DNA of 64,000 bases from Salmonella enterica subsp. diarizonae (lineage in GTDB: Bacteria; Pseudomonadota; Gammaproteobacteria; Enterobacterales; Enterobacteriaceae). Of this stretch, positions 10,437-19,245 are shown one piece after another (position 1 is the stretch's first letter; the number at the start of each line of letters is the position of its first letter). The notes beneath the pieces were generated by a model. The model had not been told where the DNA came from, did not search any database, and saw only the letters and a program-made list of their open reading frames with translations. The stretch spans positions 248,001-312,000 of the forward strand of contig NZ_VXJV01000006.1 in NCBI RefSeq assembly GCF_008692785.1, in the 5' to 3' direction. A program made the position numbers and the translations under genes.

Positions 10437-11348
10437 TTATCCTTTAATCTTCGGGTCCAGCGCATCGCGCAGCCCGTCGCCTAACAGGTTAAACGCCAGC
10501 ACTGTCAGGAAAATCGCCACCGCCGGGAAGAGCGCTACGTGCGGCGCGATGACCATATCCGCCCGCGCTTCATTGAGCATCGCTCCCCACTCCGGCGTTG
10601 GCGGCTGCGCGCCTAATCCGAGAAATGACAGGCTTGCCGCGGAAATGATTGACGTACCGATACGCATCGTAAAGAAAACCACAATTGACGAGACCGTTCC
10701 CGGCAAGATATGGCTAAACAAAATCGTCGTGTCGCTGGCGCCGATACTGCGGGCAGACTCAATAAACGTCTGCTGTTTTAAGACCAGCGTATTTCCGCGC
10801 ACCAGACGAGCAAACGCCGGAATAGAAAAAATCGCCACCGCAACGATCACATTAGCGATACCGCTGCCTAACACCGCCACAACGGCAATCGCCAGCAAAA
10901 TGCCGGGGAAGGCAAACAGCACATCGCAAATGCGCATAATGAAACGATCCCACCAGCCTTCATAATATCCCGCCAGCAATCCCAACACCGTACCGATTAT
11001 CGCGCCGATAAATACCGCGAACACGCCCGCCGCCAGTGAGATCTGCGCCCCAACGAGAACCCGGCTAAAGATGTCTCTTCCCAGCGAGTCAACGCCAAAC
11101 CAGTGCTGCAAAGAGGGGCCATTGTTCAGGCTATCGTAGTCAAAATAGTTTTCCGCATCGTAGGGCGTCAGCCAACGGGCAAAAATCGCCACCAGAATTA
11201 ACGCCAGGACAAATCCCCCAGCGACCAAAGCGACATGCTGGCGGCGAAAACGACGCCAGAACTCCCGCCACGGCGTGCGTATCTGTTCGGGTTTTACCAC
11301 CGGCATAGCATGTAAAATCGCCTGACGGCGCCAGTTAAATAATCGCAT
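10437..11348 (-). CDS. gsiD: Glutathione ABC transporter permease GsiD
   Basis: A 303-residue inner-membrane permease of the DppC type, last gene of the gsiABCD operon. It has an N-terminal OppC_N segment, about six membrane spans and the EAA loop ([19 protein letters not shown]) that contacts the ATPase. With GsiC it forms the channel for glutathione import. It follows gsiC after only two bases. A small GC hairpin (10404-10421) lies between it and convergent rimO. Confidence 0.93.
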   Translation of the reverse strand: MRLFNWRRQAILHAMPVVKPEQIRTPWREFWRRFRRQHVALVAGGFVLALILVAIFARWLTPYDAENYFDYDSLNNGPSLQHWFGVDSLGRDIFSRVLVGAQISLAAGVFAVFIGAIIGTVLGLLAGYYEGWWDRFIMRICDVLFAFPGILLAIAVVAVLGSGIANVIVAVAIFSIPAFARLVRGNTLVLKQQTFIESARSIGASDTTILFSHILPGTVSSIVVFFTMRIGTSIISAASLSFLGLGAQPPTPEWGAMLNEARADMVIAPHVALFPAVAIFLTVLAFNLLGDGLRDALDPKIKG

Positions 11349-11350
11349 CC

Positions 11351-12271
11351 TTACTTATACCTGATAGCCGGATTAATGGCAGCATAGAGGACATCCACCA
11401 CTAAGTTGATAAGAATAAATTCCAGAGAAAACAACAGCACTTCTGCCTGAATCACGGGGTAGTCACGCATTTCGACGGAGTCCACCAGTAATCGCCCAAG
11501 CCCCGGCCAGTTAAACACTTTTTCGACGACGATCGATCCGCCAAGCAGAAAACCAAATTGCAGGCCCATCATGGTGACGACCGGAATCATCGCATTGCGC
11601 AAGCCATGTTTTAACACCACCCACGTTTCACTAACGCCTTTCGCCCGCGCGGTCCTCATGTAATCTTCGCTCAGGACATCGACAAACGAGGAGCGCGTAA
11701 AACGCGCCATGACTGATGCCACCGCCGCGCCAAGCGTCAGGGAGGGTAAAATATAATGTTGCCAGCTATCCGCCCCCACGGTCGGTAGCCAGCCCAGCTC
11801 CACGGAAAAAATCTGCATTAACAGCATTCCCAGCGCAAAAGCCGGAAAAGAAATACCGGTCACAGCAAGCGTCATTCCTACCCGGTCAGGCCAGCGATTA
11901 CGCCACACGGCGGCGGCGATGCCGGTCGCCATGCCAAACAGAACCGCCCATATCATACTGGTTATCGTCAGCCACAGAGTCGGCAAAAAGCGGCTGGCGA
12001 TCTCCTCAGAAACCGGGCGATGGGAAACCATTGACGTACCGAAATCGCCTTGTAAAACATGGGTGATGTAATGCCAAAACTGGACGTGAAGCGGTCGATC
12101 AAGACCAAGCTGCTGACGAACCAGCGCGATCACCTGCGCGTCGGCCTCCGGTCCGGCTATCAGCCGCGCCGGGTCGCCGGGCAACAGATGAACAAATAAA
12201 AATACCAACACTGCCACAATCAACAGCGTAGGAATTAATCCCAGCAGGCGCTTGAGAACATAGTTAAGCAT
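11351..12271 (-). CDS. gsiC: Glutathione ABC transporter permease GsiC
   Basis: A 306-residue DppB-type permease with about six membrane spans and the EAA motif [21 protein letters not shown]. It pairs with GsiD. The ATG at 12271 (MLNYVLKR) is preferred over the in-frame GTG one codon upstream because it matches the E. coli N-terminus. It lies 60 bases downstream of gsiB. Confidence 0.93.
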   Translation of the reverse strand: MLNYVLKRLLGLIPTLLIVAVLVFLFVHLLPGDPARLIAGPEADAQVIALVRQQLGLDRPLHVQFWHYITHVLQGDFGTSMVSHRPVSEEIASRFLPTLWLTITSMIWAVLFGMATGIAAAVWRNRWPDRVGMTLAVTGISFPAFALGMLLMQIFSVELGWLPTVGADSWQHYILPSLTLGAAVASVMARFTRSSFVDVLSEDYMRTARAKGVSETWVVLKHGLRNAMIPVVTMMGLQFGFLLGGSIVVEKVFNWPGLGRLLVDSVEMRDYPVIQAEVLLFSLEFILINLVVDVLYAAINPAIRYK

Positions 12272-12331
12272 CACACAAACCTTTTACCGGATGACGGACA
12301 ACGCACGCGCCATCCAGCCCCATCGCATTAC

Positions 12332-13870
12332 TTACTTCAAATCCGCATCGTCAAAGCTGAAACCGGTATCCGGCATAATCCAGAAACCGGTCAAATTTTT
12401 ACTGTGCGCAGAAACCAATTTCTCCACCACCAACGGTATCCATGGCGACTCTTTCCAGATAATATCCTGCGCCTCTTTGTACAATCGTGTTTTCTTCTGC
12501 GGATCGTTGGTCTTTAATGCCGCCGCCAAATCGCTGTCGACCTGCTTGTTGCTGTAAAAGGCGGTATTAAACTGCGTCGGCGGCCAATTTTGTGATGCGA
12601 AGAGCGGCGATAACGCCCAGTCAGCTTCGCCCGTCGACGCCGACCAGCCGGTATAGAACATTCGCACGCCACTCTCTTTTTGCCCTTTGCCCTCAACTTC
12701 CGCAGCGCGCTGGCCAGCATCCATCGATGTTATCCGGGCTTTAATGCCAATCTGCGCCAGTTGCTGCTGGGTAAACTGCAACACTTTTTGCGCGGTGCTA
12801 TGGTTATGCGATGACCACAGCGTGGTACTGAAACCGTCTGGATATCCCGCCTCTTTCAACAGTTCGCGCGCTTTAGCCGGATCATAGGGCCACGGCTGAT
12901 AGCTTTGCGCATAGGCTATCGACGGCGGCACCACACCCGTCGCCGGCGTGGCGTATCCGGCAAACGCCACTTTAACCAGCGCCTGACGGTTGATGGCGTA
13001 ATTCAACGCCTCACGCACCTTAGGATTATCAAACGGCTTCTGCGTCACATTCATACTGATATAGCGCTGCATAATGGACGGGCTGGCGACCAGTTCGAGG
13101 TTTTTATTTTTCGCCAGTAATGCGGCCTGCTCATAAGGGATAGGAAAAGCAAATTGCGCTTCACCGGTTTGCAGCATCGCCGCGCGGGTATTGTTGTCAG
13201 TGACCGGACGCCAGGTAATAGAATCCAGCTTGGGTAATCCCTGCTGCCAGTAACCAGCGAACTTTTTCACTTTGACAAAATCGGTCTGATTCCATGTTTC
13301 AAGCTGGTATGGGCCGGTACCCACCGGATGAAAACCAATATCCTTGCCATATTTTTCCAGCGCTTGCGGCGAGATCATCGCCGTCGCCGGGTGCGCCAGA
13401 ATATTAATGAAGGCGGAGAATGGCTGTTTCAGGGTAATTTTTACCGTTACCGGATCGACGACCTCCGTTTTCGCGATATTTTTATACAGGTTATAACGCT
13501 TGAGATGGTTATGCGGATTGCTGGCGCGATCAAGGTTCGCTTTCACCGCCGCCGCATCAAAATCAGCGCCGTCCTGAAATTTCACCCCCTGTCGTAGCGT
13601 AATGGTGTAGGTCAGGCCGTCATCAGAAACGGTATAGCCCTCCGCCAGCACGTTTTTTACCTTCATGTCTTTATCCAGGCCAAACAACCCTTGATAAAAT
13701 GACTTCGCTACCGCCTGCGAGAGCGTATCGTTAGCGTCATACGGATCGAGCGTGGTGAAATTAGACCCTACCGCCACCACCACATCTTTGGCCGCCAGGG
13801 CCGGAAAAGCCGCGATGGATGAGGCCAGTCCCAGCGCCGCCAGCCATTTATGCGTAATAAATTGCGTCAT
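12332..13870 (-). CDS. gsiB: Periplasmic glutathione-binding protein GsiB
   Basis: A 512-residue solute-binding protein of SBP family 5, the periplasmic receptor delivering glutathione to GsiCD. A signal peptide (1 to about 26, cleavage after ALA) precedes the two-lobed domain. The family pattern [10 protein letters not shown] and the hinge region near [12 protein letters not shown] are visible. The SD AGGAG lies just before the ATG. Confidence 0.93.
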   Translation of the reverse strand: MTQFITHKWLAALGLASSIAAFPALAAKDVVVAVGSNFTTLDPYDANDTLSQAVAKSFYQGLFGLDKDMKVKNVLAEGYTVSDDGLTYTITLRQGVKFQDGADFDAAAVKANLDRASNPHNHLKRYNLYKNIAKTEVVDPVTVKITLKQPFSAFINILAHPATAMISPQALEKYGKDIGFHPVGTGPYQLETWNQTDFVKVKKFAGYWQQGLPKLDSITWRPVTDNNTRAAMLQTGEAQFAFPIPYEQAALLAKNKNLELVASPSIMQRYISMNVTQKPFDNPKVREALNYAINRQALVKVAFAGYATPATGVVPPSIAYAQSYQPWPYDPAKARELLKEAGYPDGFSTTLWSSHNHSTAQKVLQFTQQQLAQIGIKARITSMDAGQRAAEVEGKGQKESGVRMFYTGWSASTGEADWALSPLFASQNWPPTQFNTAFYSNKQVDSDLAAALKTNDPQKKTRLYKEAQDIIWKESPWIPLVVEKLVSAHSKNLTGFWIMPDTGFSFDDADLK

Positions 13871-13902
13871 GTTGTTCTCCTGAAACCCTGCCAGTCTGAA
13901 TG

Positions 13903-15771
13903 TTATAAGCGCGAGAGCGCATTATCCTGCAGGGGCCGCGCAACATAATGTCCCGGCCCGACCAACTGTAATGAAACGGCGGGCGTCTCTTCGCCACGTT
14001 TATGAATATTGCTGGGTATATCATCTGATAGCAAAACGCGCCGAGGCCGGTGTCTGGAGGGATCGGCAACCGGCACCGCCGCCATCAATTTACGCGTATA
14101 AGGATGCTGCGGATTTTCAAAAACGGCGCGCCGCGTCCCCATCTCAACAATTTGACCAAGATACATCACCGCCACGCGATGGCTAATTCGCTCCACGACC
14201 GCCATATCATGCGAAATAAACAGGTAGGCGATCCCCATTTCCCGTTGTAAATCAAGCAGTAAATTAATGATCTGTCCGCGAACGGAAACATCCAGCGCGG
14301 AGACTGCCTCATCAGCAATAATCACTTTAGGATTCAATGCCAACGCGCGAGCAATACAGATGCGCTGACGTTGACCGCCGGAAAACTCATGCGGATAACG
14401 CCAGGCATGTTCAGGACGTAATCCGACACGCTCAAGCAGCCAGGCCACGCGCTTTGCCGCGGCGTCCCCCTGTCCCAGGCCATGAATCCGTAACGGTTCC
14501 ATAATGGAATACCCCACGGTCTGACGCGGGTCGAGCGAGGCGTAAGGGTCCTGGAAAATACACTGAATATCGCGGCGCAACGGCTGGAGTTTACCCGCAG
14601 ACAGCGTGTCAATGCGCTGGCCGTTAAAGACAATCTCTCCTTGCAGGGATTCAACCAACCGCAGTAACGCGCGTCCGGTCGTCGATTTTCCGCTACCGGA
14701 CTCGCCCACCAGCGACAGCGTTTCGCCGGGCCAGAGATCGAAACTGACATTCTCCACGGCATGAACTTCACGCGTAATGCGGTTAAAGAGACCGCTACGC
14801 AGCGGGAATCGCGTCACCAGCCCCCGAACCTGAAGAATAGGTTCGCCTTCCACCACCGTGTCTTGCTCAATCTGCGATTCATAAAGTGCCTCGTCAGCGG
14901 AAATCAACGGGAAACGGCGTGGCAGCGAGTGGCCGCGCATCGCGCCAAGCTGAGGGACGGCGGCCAGCAACGCTTTGGTATAAGGATGCGCTGGCGCATG
15001 GAAAATCTGCTCTACGCTGCCGGTTTCCACGGCCTCGCCCTGATACATCACCAGCACGCGATCGGCGATATCCGCCACGACGCCCATGTCGTGAGTGATA
15101 AAAATCACGCCCATCGACATCTCTTGCTGCAATACTTTGATAAGTTGCAGAATTTGCGCCTGGATAGTGACATCCAGCGCCGTAGTGGGTTCATCGGCAA
15201 TCAAGACCGCCGGACGGCAGGATAGCGCCATCGCGATCATGACTCGCTGGCGCATCCCACCGGAAAGCTGATGCGGATAACGCGATAAAATCGCCTGCGA
15301 CTCCGGGATCCGTACCTGATCGAGCATACGTTTCGCTTCCGCCAGCGCCTCTTCGTGGCTGGCGCCCTGATGCAAACGAATAGATTCGGCAATTTGCTCG
15401 CCAACGGTAAATACCGGGTTGAGCGAGGTCATTGGCTCCTGGAAAATCATGGCGATATCCGCGCCGCGCACACGCCGCATCTGCGCGTCACTCTGCTCAG
15501 ACAGCTCAATCACCTGACGATTACGCCGACGCAACAGCATTTCGCCGCAGCGCACGTTCGCACCCGACGGCTCAATCAGCCGCATTAACGCCAGCGCCGT
15601 CACCGATTTTCCCGATCCCGACTCGCCGACAATCGCCAGAGTCTCTCCACGCTTCAGGCGTAATGACAAATTACGCACGGCGTCTACCTGCTGCTCTTCG
15701 TGGTGAAACGCGATATTCAGGCCACTGACGGACAGAACATCGCGGCTATCCAGTTCATCGCTGTGCGGCAC
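13903..15771 (-). CDS. gsiA: Glutathione ABC transporter ATPase GsiA
   Basis: A 622-residue protein with two fused ABC ATPase domains, powering glutathione import through GsiCD. Each half has Walker A (GESGSGKS, twice), a signature (LSGGMRQR and FSGGQRQR) and Walker B (ADEPTTALD and ADEAVSALD). In the second half the usual Asp-Glu-Pro is DEA, as in E. coli. The start codon is GTG (15769-15771) with SD AAGGAG. In K-12 iaaA is the first gene of this operon; here only a scar of it precedes gsiA. Confidence 0.93.
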   Translation of the reverse strand: MPHSDELDSRDVLSVSGLNIAFHHEEQQVDAVRNLSLRLKRGETLAIVGESGSGKSVTALALMRLIEPSGANVRCGEMLLRRRNRQVIELSEQSDAQMRRVRGADIAMIFQEPMTSLNPVFTVGEQIAESIRLHQGASHEEALAEAKRMLDQVRIPESQAILSRYPHQLSGGMRQRVMIAMALSCRPAVLIADEPTTALDVTIQAQILQLIKVLQQEMSMGVIFITHDMGVVADIADRVLVMYQGEAVETGSVEQIFHAPAHPYTKALLAAVPQLGAMRGHSLPRRFPLISADEALYESQIEQDTVVEGEPILQVRGLVTRFPLRSGLFNRITREVHAVENVSFDLWPGETLSLVGESGSGKSTTGRALLRLVESLQGEIVFNGQRIDTLSAGKLQPLRRDIQCIFQDPYASLDPRQTVGYSIMEPLRIHGLGQGDAAAKRVAWLLERVGLRPEHAWRYPHEFSGGQRQRICIARALALNPKVIIADEAVSALDVSVRGQIINLLLDLQREMGIAYLFISHDMAVVERISHRVAVMYLGQIVEMGTRRAVFENPQHPYTRKLMAAVPVADPSRHRPRRVLLSDDIPSNIHKRGEETPAVSLQLVGPGHYVARPLQDNALSRL

Positions 15772-15781
15772 CTGCGACTCC

Positions 15782-15814
15782 TTATTCCCGGTAAATTCCT
15801 GTGCCAGGCGTATC
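15782..15814 (-). pseudogene. iaaA: iaaA 3'-end scar
   Basis: On the minus strand, directly upstream of gsiA, a frame reads [10 protein letters not shown] and then stops (TAA at 15784-15782). Recalled E. coli IaaA (isoaspartyl peptidase/asparaginase) ends in DTPTTGIYREKGD plus a few residues, at the same position relative to gsiA. Nothing else of the roughly 320-codon gene fits in the 250 bases up to moeA. I read this as the leftover of an internal or 5' deletion of iaaA. The match is short, so confidence is moderate. Confidence 0.5.
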
Positions 15815-15979
15815 CCTATTCAGGCGCTGTTCACGGTGGCACACAACTTTTACTATAACTATCAGAATTGTTGTGAGTTATTCATTCGATTTTTGAATAT
15901 AGAAAGATGCGTAAGGTATGTAAAGGCGCAAGGCCGCCACTAAGACCGAGGTAGCATACTGCCCGCCGCTGTTTTCTGA

Positions 15980-15985
15980 CATAAT
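15980..15985 (+). promoter_or_regulatory. Candidate -10 of moeA
   Basis: TGACATAATAG contains a CATAAT hexamer 36 bases before the moeA ATG. No strong -35 is seen. It is the best promoter candidate in the 206 bases between the iaaA scar and moeA. Confidence 0.4.
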
Positions 15986-16020
15986 AGACGGATTCGATTT
16001 TGCCTCGCAGGAGTGTGTTC

Positions 16021-17256
16021 ATGGAATTTTCCGCCGGATTGATGCCGCTTGAAACAGCGCTGACTCAGATGCTTTCACGTATTACCCCGCTCACCGCCGT
16101 AGAAACGTTGCCGCTGGTGAACTGCTTTGGCCGCATCCTGGCGACCGATATCGTTTCTCCCCTCGATGTCCCCGGCTTTGATAATTCAGCTATGGATGGT
16201 TATGCGGTACGTGTCGCGGATCTGTCCGCCGATAAGCCGTTACCCGTCGCCGGCAAAGCATTTGCCGGTCAGCCTTACCAGGGAGAGTGGCCTGCGGGAA
16301 CCTGTATTCGCATTATGACCGGTGCCCCGGTGCCGGCAGGTTGCGAGGCGGTCGTCATGCAAGAGCAAACGGAACAAACCGATGGCGGCGTGCGTTTTAC
16401 CGCCGGGGTTCGTTGCGGGCAAAACATCCGTCGCCGCGGCGAGGATATTCGTCAGGATGCGGTGGTCTTTCCGGCCGGTACGCGCCTGACTACAGCCGAA
16501 CTGCCGGTGCTGGCGTCGCTGGGAATTGCCGATGCGCAGGTAGTACGTAAAGTGCGCGTAGCGCTGTTCTCGACCGGCGACGAGCTCCAGCTTCCGGGCC
16601 AGCCGCTGGGCGCGGGGCAAATTTATGACACTAACCGTTTAACTATACATTTGATGCTGCAACAGCTTGGCTGCGAAGTTATCAATTTAGGCATTATTCC
16701 TGACGCTCCTTGTAAGCTTCGCGCCGCGTTTATCGACGCCGACAGCCAGGCCGATGTAGTGATCAGCTCCGGCGGCGTCTCGGTCGGTGAAGCGGACTAT
16801 ACCAAAACCATCCTTGAGGAGCTGGGCGAAATCGCCTTCTGGAAGCTGGCTATCAAGCCAGGCAAACCGTTTGCCTTCGGCAAACTCAATAATAGCTGGT
16901 TCTGTGGCCTGCCGGGGAATCCAGTCTCTGCAGCGCTCACCTTTTATCAACTGGTTCAGCCCTTACTGGCGAAGCTTGGCGGCAACACGGCAAGCGCTGT
17001 GCCGCCGCGCCAGCGTGTACGCACAGCATCTCGCCTGAAGAAAACACCGGGTCGTCTCGATTTCCAGCGCGGCATACTGCAACGTAACGCCAACGGCGAA
17101 CTGGAGGTCACGACCACCGGGCACCAGGGTTCACATATTTTCAGCTCGTTTAGTCTGGGCAACTGCTTTATTGTGCTGGAGCGTGAACGCGGCAATGTTG
17201 AGCCGGGAGAATGGGTGGAAGTCGAGCCGTTTAATGCTCTGTTTGGAGGCCTGTAA
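16021..17256 (+). CDS. moeA: Molybdopterin molybdenumtransferase MoeA
   Basis: A 411-residue cytosolic enzyme that inserts molybdate into adenylylated molybdopterin, the last common step of Moco synthesis. Visible motifs are [22 protein letters not shown], the MoCF-binding pattern [13 protein letters not shown] and GLPGNPVSA. The ATG at 16021 (MEFSAGLM) has the SD AGGAG and matches E. coli; a start at 16000 is less likely. Its TAA overlaps the moeB ATG by one base (TAATG). Confidence 0.95.
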   Translation: MEFSAGLMPLETALTQMLSRITPLTAVETLPLVNCFGRILATDIVSPLDVPGFDNSAMDGYAVRVADLSADKPLPVAGKAFAGQPYQGEWPAGTCIRIMTGAPVPAGCEAVVMQEQTEQTDGGVRFTAGVRCGQNIRRRGEDIRQDAVVFPAGTRLTTAELPVLASLGIADAQVVRKVRVALFSTGDELQLPGQPLGAGQIYDTNRLTIHLMLQQLGCEVINLGIIPDAPCKLRAAFIDADSQADVVISSGGVSVGEADYTKTILEELGEIAFWKLAIKPGKPFAFGKLNNSWFCGLPGNPVSAALTFYQLVQPLLAKLGGNTASAVPPRQRVRTASRLKKTPGRLDFQRGILQRNANGELEVTTTGHQGSHIFSSFSLGNCFIVLERERGNVEPGEWVEVEPFNALFGGL

Positions 17257-18005
17257 TGGCGGAACTTAGCGACCAGGAGATGCTGCGCTATAACCGACAA
17301 ATTATTCTGCGCGGCTTCGATTTTGAAGGGCAGGAAGCGTTAAAAGATGCGCGGGTATTAGTGGTCGGACTGGGCGGACTCGGCTGCGCGGCAACGCAGT
17401 ATCTGGCCGGCGCTGGCGTCGGGCAACTGACGTTACTCGATTTTGATACCGTTTCCGTTTCCAATCTCCAGCGTCAGACCCTGCACAGCGACGCGACGGT
17501 CGGGCAGCCGAAGGTAGAGTCCGCCCGCGACGCGCTGGCGCGAATCAACCCGCATATTACCATTACGCCAGTTAACGCGCGGCTGGACGACGACGCTATG
17601 ACCAGACTGATTGCCGGGCATTCGCTGGTGCTGGACTGTACCGATAACGTTAGCGTACGTAATCAACTTAACGCCGGGTGCTATACCGCGAAAGTACCGC
17701 TAATCTCCGGCGCGGCAATTCGTATGGAAGGACAAGTTACCGTCTTTACGTATCGGGAAAACGAACCCTGTTACCGCTGCCTGAGCCGTCTGTTTGGCGA
17801 AAACGCTCTGACCTGCGTAGAGGCAGGGGTGATGGCGCCGCTGATTGGCGTGATCGGTTCGCTACAGGCAATGGAGGCCATTAAGCTGCTGGCGCATTAC
17901 GGTCATCCCGCCAGCGGAAAAATCGTCATGTACGATGCGATGACCTGTCAGTTTCGCGAAATGAAATTGATGCGCAACCCCGGCTGTGAGGTCTGCGGGC
18001 AGTAG
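17256..18005 (+). CDS. moeB: Molybdopterin-synthase adenylyltransferase MoeB
   Basis: A 249-residue E1-like enzyme that adenylates the C-terminal Gly-Gly of MoaD, so it can be sulfurated. The nucleotide-binding GLGGLG is near residue 38, and DCTDN and RCLSRLFGE follow. Zinc ligands are CYRC and the C-terminal CEVC. It is co-translated with moeA. The partner MoaD is encoded at about 61 kb in this window. Confidence 0.95.
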   Translation: MAELSDQEMLRYNRQIILRGFDFEGQEALKDARVLVVGLGGLGCAATQYLAGAGVGQLTLLDFDTVSVSNLQRQTLHSDATVGQPKVESARDALARINPHITITPVNARLDDDAMTRLIAGHSLVLDCTDNVSVRNQLNAGCYTAKVPLISGAAIRMEGQVTVFTYRENEPCYRCLSRLFGENALTCVEAGVMAPLIGVIGSLQAMEAIKLLAHYGHPASGKIVMYDAMTCQFREMKLMRNPGCEVCGQ

Positions 18006-18245
18006 TCACTTTGCGGATAAACATACCGAAGCACGGTTTATGGCCGTGCTGCATCAACAGATAATTAAGCAGCGTTTTAAGCTGGCTGTCATTAGCGCAA
18101 CCTGTCATCAGAAGCGAAGCCAGCTTACCCACTACGCCCATGAGCTCCCACTGACGATCGGCTTAAGCAGCGCGATACGCCAGTGCGGCATAATCCTAAA
18201 CGCCATACCACAGTCTCAATCCGTGATGTTATACCTCGTTTAACA
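18006..18245 (-). pseudogene. Decayed Rpn-family (YhgA/PDDEXK transposase-like) gene fragment
   Basis: On the minus strand, one frame (about 18141-18010) reads GKLASLLMTGCANDSQLKTL then LNYLL. This resembles the Rpn-family C-terminal segment EQMACLLSSGYANDRQIKGLFNYIL. Just upstream in another frame comes IMPHWRIALLKPIV, resembling the preceding family segment EIMQHRRMALLELIQ. A frameshift separates the two, and a stop codon lies further upstream. The fragment ends at the moeB stop. It occupies the place where K-12 carries fsaA. Identification is from memory of the family. Confidence 0.55.
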
Positions 18246-18271
18246 CCTCTCTGTCAGAACCACTCCATTCG

Positions 18272-18285
18272 TTGATGTACATCAA
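18272..18285 (+). promoter_or_regulatory. FNR box of the ybiYW promoter
   Basis: TTGATGTACATCAA is a perfect FNR consensus (TTGAT-N4-ATCAA). Its centre lies 41.5 bases before a start point predicted from the -10-like TTTAAT (18308-18313), the class II activator geometry. Anaerobic activation fits an oxygen-sensitive glycyl-radical enzyme and its activase. Confidence 0.85.
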
Positions 18286-18288
18286 GAT

Positions 18289-18305
18289 AACTTTCATTCG
18301 AAAGT
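18289..18305 (+). promoter_or_regulatory. Operator-like motif, copy 1 (ybiYW)
   Basis: AACTTTCATTCGAAAGT contains the inverted repeat ACTTTC-ATTC-GAAAGT. It sits between the FNR box and the -10, where a bound repressor would block polymerase. Near-identical sequences lie upstream of ybiV and ybiU. The cognate protein is not known. Confidence 0.55.
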
Positions 18306-18340
18306 AATTTAATCTTTATATGAAATAAGAGAGGCCGTTT

Positions 18341-19240
18341 ATGATCTTCAATATTCAGCGCTATTCTACCCACGATGGCCCCGGCATCCGTACCGTAGTA
18401 TTTCTCAAAGGTTGTTCGTTGGGCTGTCGCTGGTGCCAGAACCCGGAAAGCCGCGCCCGCGCTCAGGATCTGTTATACGATGCGCGCCTGTGTCTCGAAG
18501 GATGCGACCTGTGCGCGCAAGCCGCGCCGGAAGTCATTGAGCGCGCGCTAAACGGCTTGCTCATCCATCGCGAGAAACTGACCGACGCCCATTTTTCTAT
18601 CCTGGCGCATTGCTGCCCCACGCAGGCGTTAACCGTGTGCGGCGAAATAAAAAGCGTAGATGAGATCATGGCGACAGTACTGCGCGATAAACCTTTTTAC
18701 GATCGCAGCGGCGGCGGTCTTACGCTTTCCGGCGGCGAACCGTTTATGCAGCCAGAACTGGCGGCAGAGCTGTTTAAAGCCAGCCATGACGCCGGTATTC
18801 ATACTGCGGTTGAGTCCTGTCTGCATGTCCCATGGAAATACATTGCGCCCTCACTGCCTTATATCGATCTGTTTCTGGCTGATTTGAAACATGTCGCCGA
18901 CGGGCCGTTTAAGCAGTGGACCGATGGCAGCGCCTCGCGGGTGCTGGAAAATCTCAGGAAACTCGCCGCCGCGGGTAAAAAAATGATGATTCGCGTCCCG
19001 CTGATTCAGGGATTTAATGCCGATGAGGAGGCCATTAAAGCCATTACCGACTTTGCCGCCGACGAACTGCACGTCGGGAAAATTCATTTTCTGCCCTACC
19101 ACACGCTGGGCATCAATAAATACCACTTACTCAGTCAGCCCTATCATGCCCCGGATAAACCACTGGATGCGCCGGCGTTACTTGATTTTGCCCAGAAGTA
19201 CGCCTGCCAAAAAGGTTTAACCGCGACCCTACGAGGATAA
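18341..19240 (+). CDS. pflE: Glycyl-radical enzyme activase YbiY
   Basis: A 299-residue radical-SAM activating enzyme. It uses S-adenosylmethionine to create the glycyl radical on its partner, encoded just downstream (YbiW). The radical-SAM cluster is Cys25, Cys29, Cys32 (CSLGCRWC). An inserted ferredoxin-like segment has further cysteines (CLEGCDLC and HCCP), as in the larger glycyl-radical activases. The SAM-binding GG motif is LSGGEP. The SD is AGAGAGG. Five bases separate it from ybiW, so the two form an operon. Confidence 0.9.
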   Translation: MIFNIQRYSTHDGPGIRTVVFLKGCSLGCRWCQNPESRARAQDLLYDARLCLEGCDLCAQAAPEVIERALNGLLIHREKLTDAHFSILAHCCPTQALTVCGEIKSVDEIMATVLRDKPFYDRSGGGLTLSGGEPFMQPELAAELFKASHDAGIHTAVESCLHVPWKYIAPSLPYIDLFLADLKHVADGPFKQWTDGSASRVLENLRKLAAAGKKMMIRVPLIQGFNADEEAIKAITDFAADELHVGKIHFLPYHTLGINKYHLLSQPYHAPDKPLDAPALLDFAQKYACQKGLTATLRG

Positions 19241-19245
19241 TTATC

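Noticed and set aside
10375-10965. 196-codon frame antisense to gsiD
   Set aside because: Low-complexity Ala/Thr/Ile composition from reading a membrane-protein gene backwards; gsiD itself is clear.
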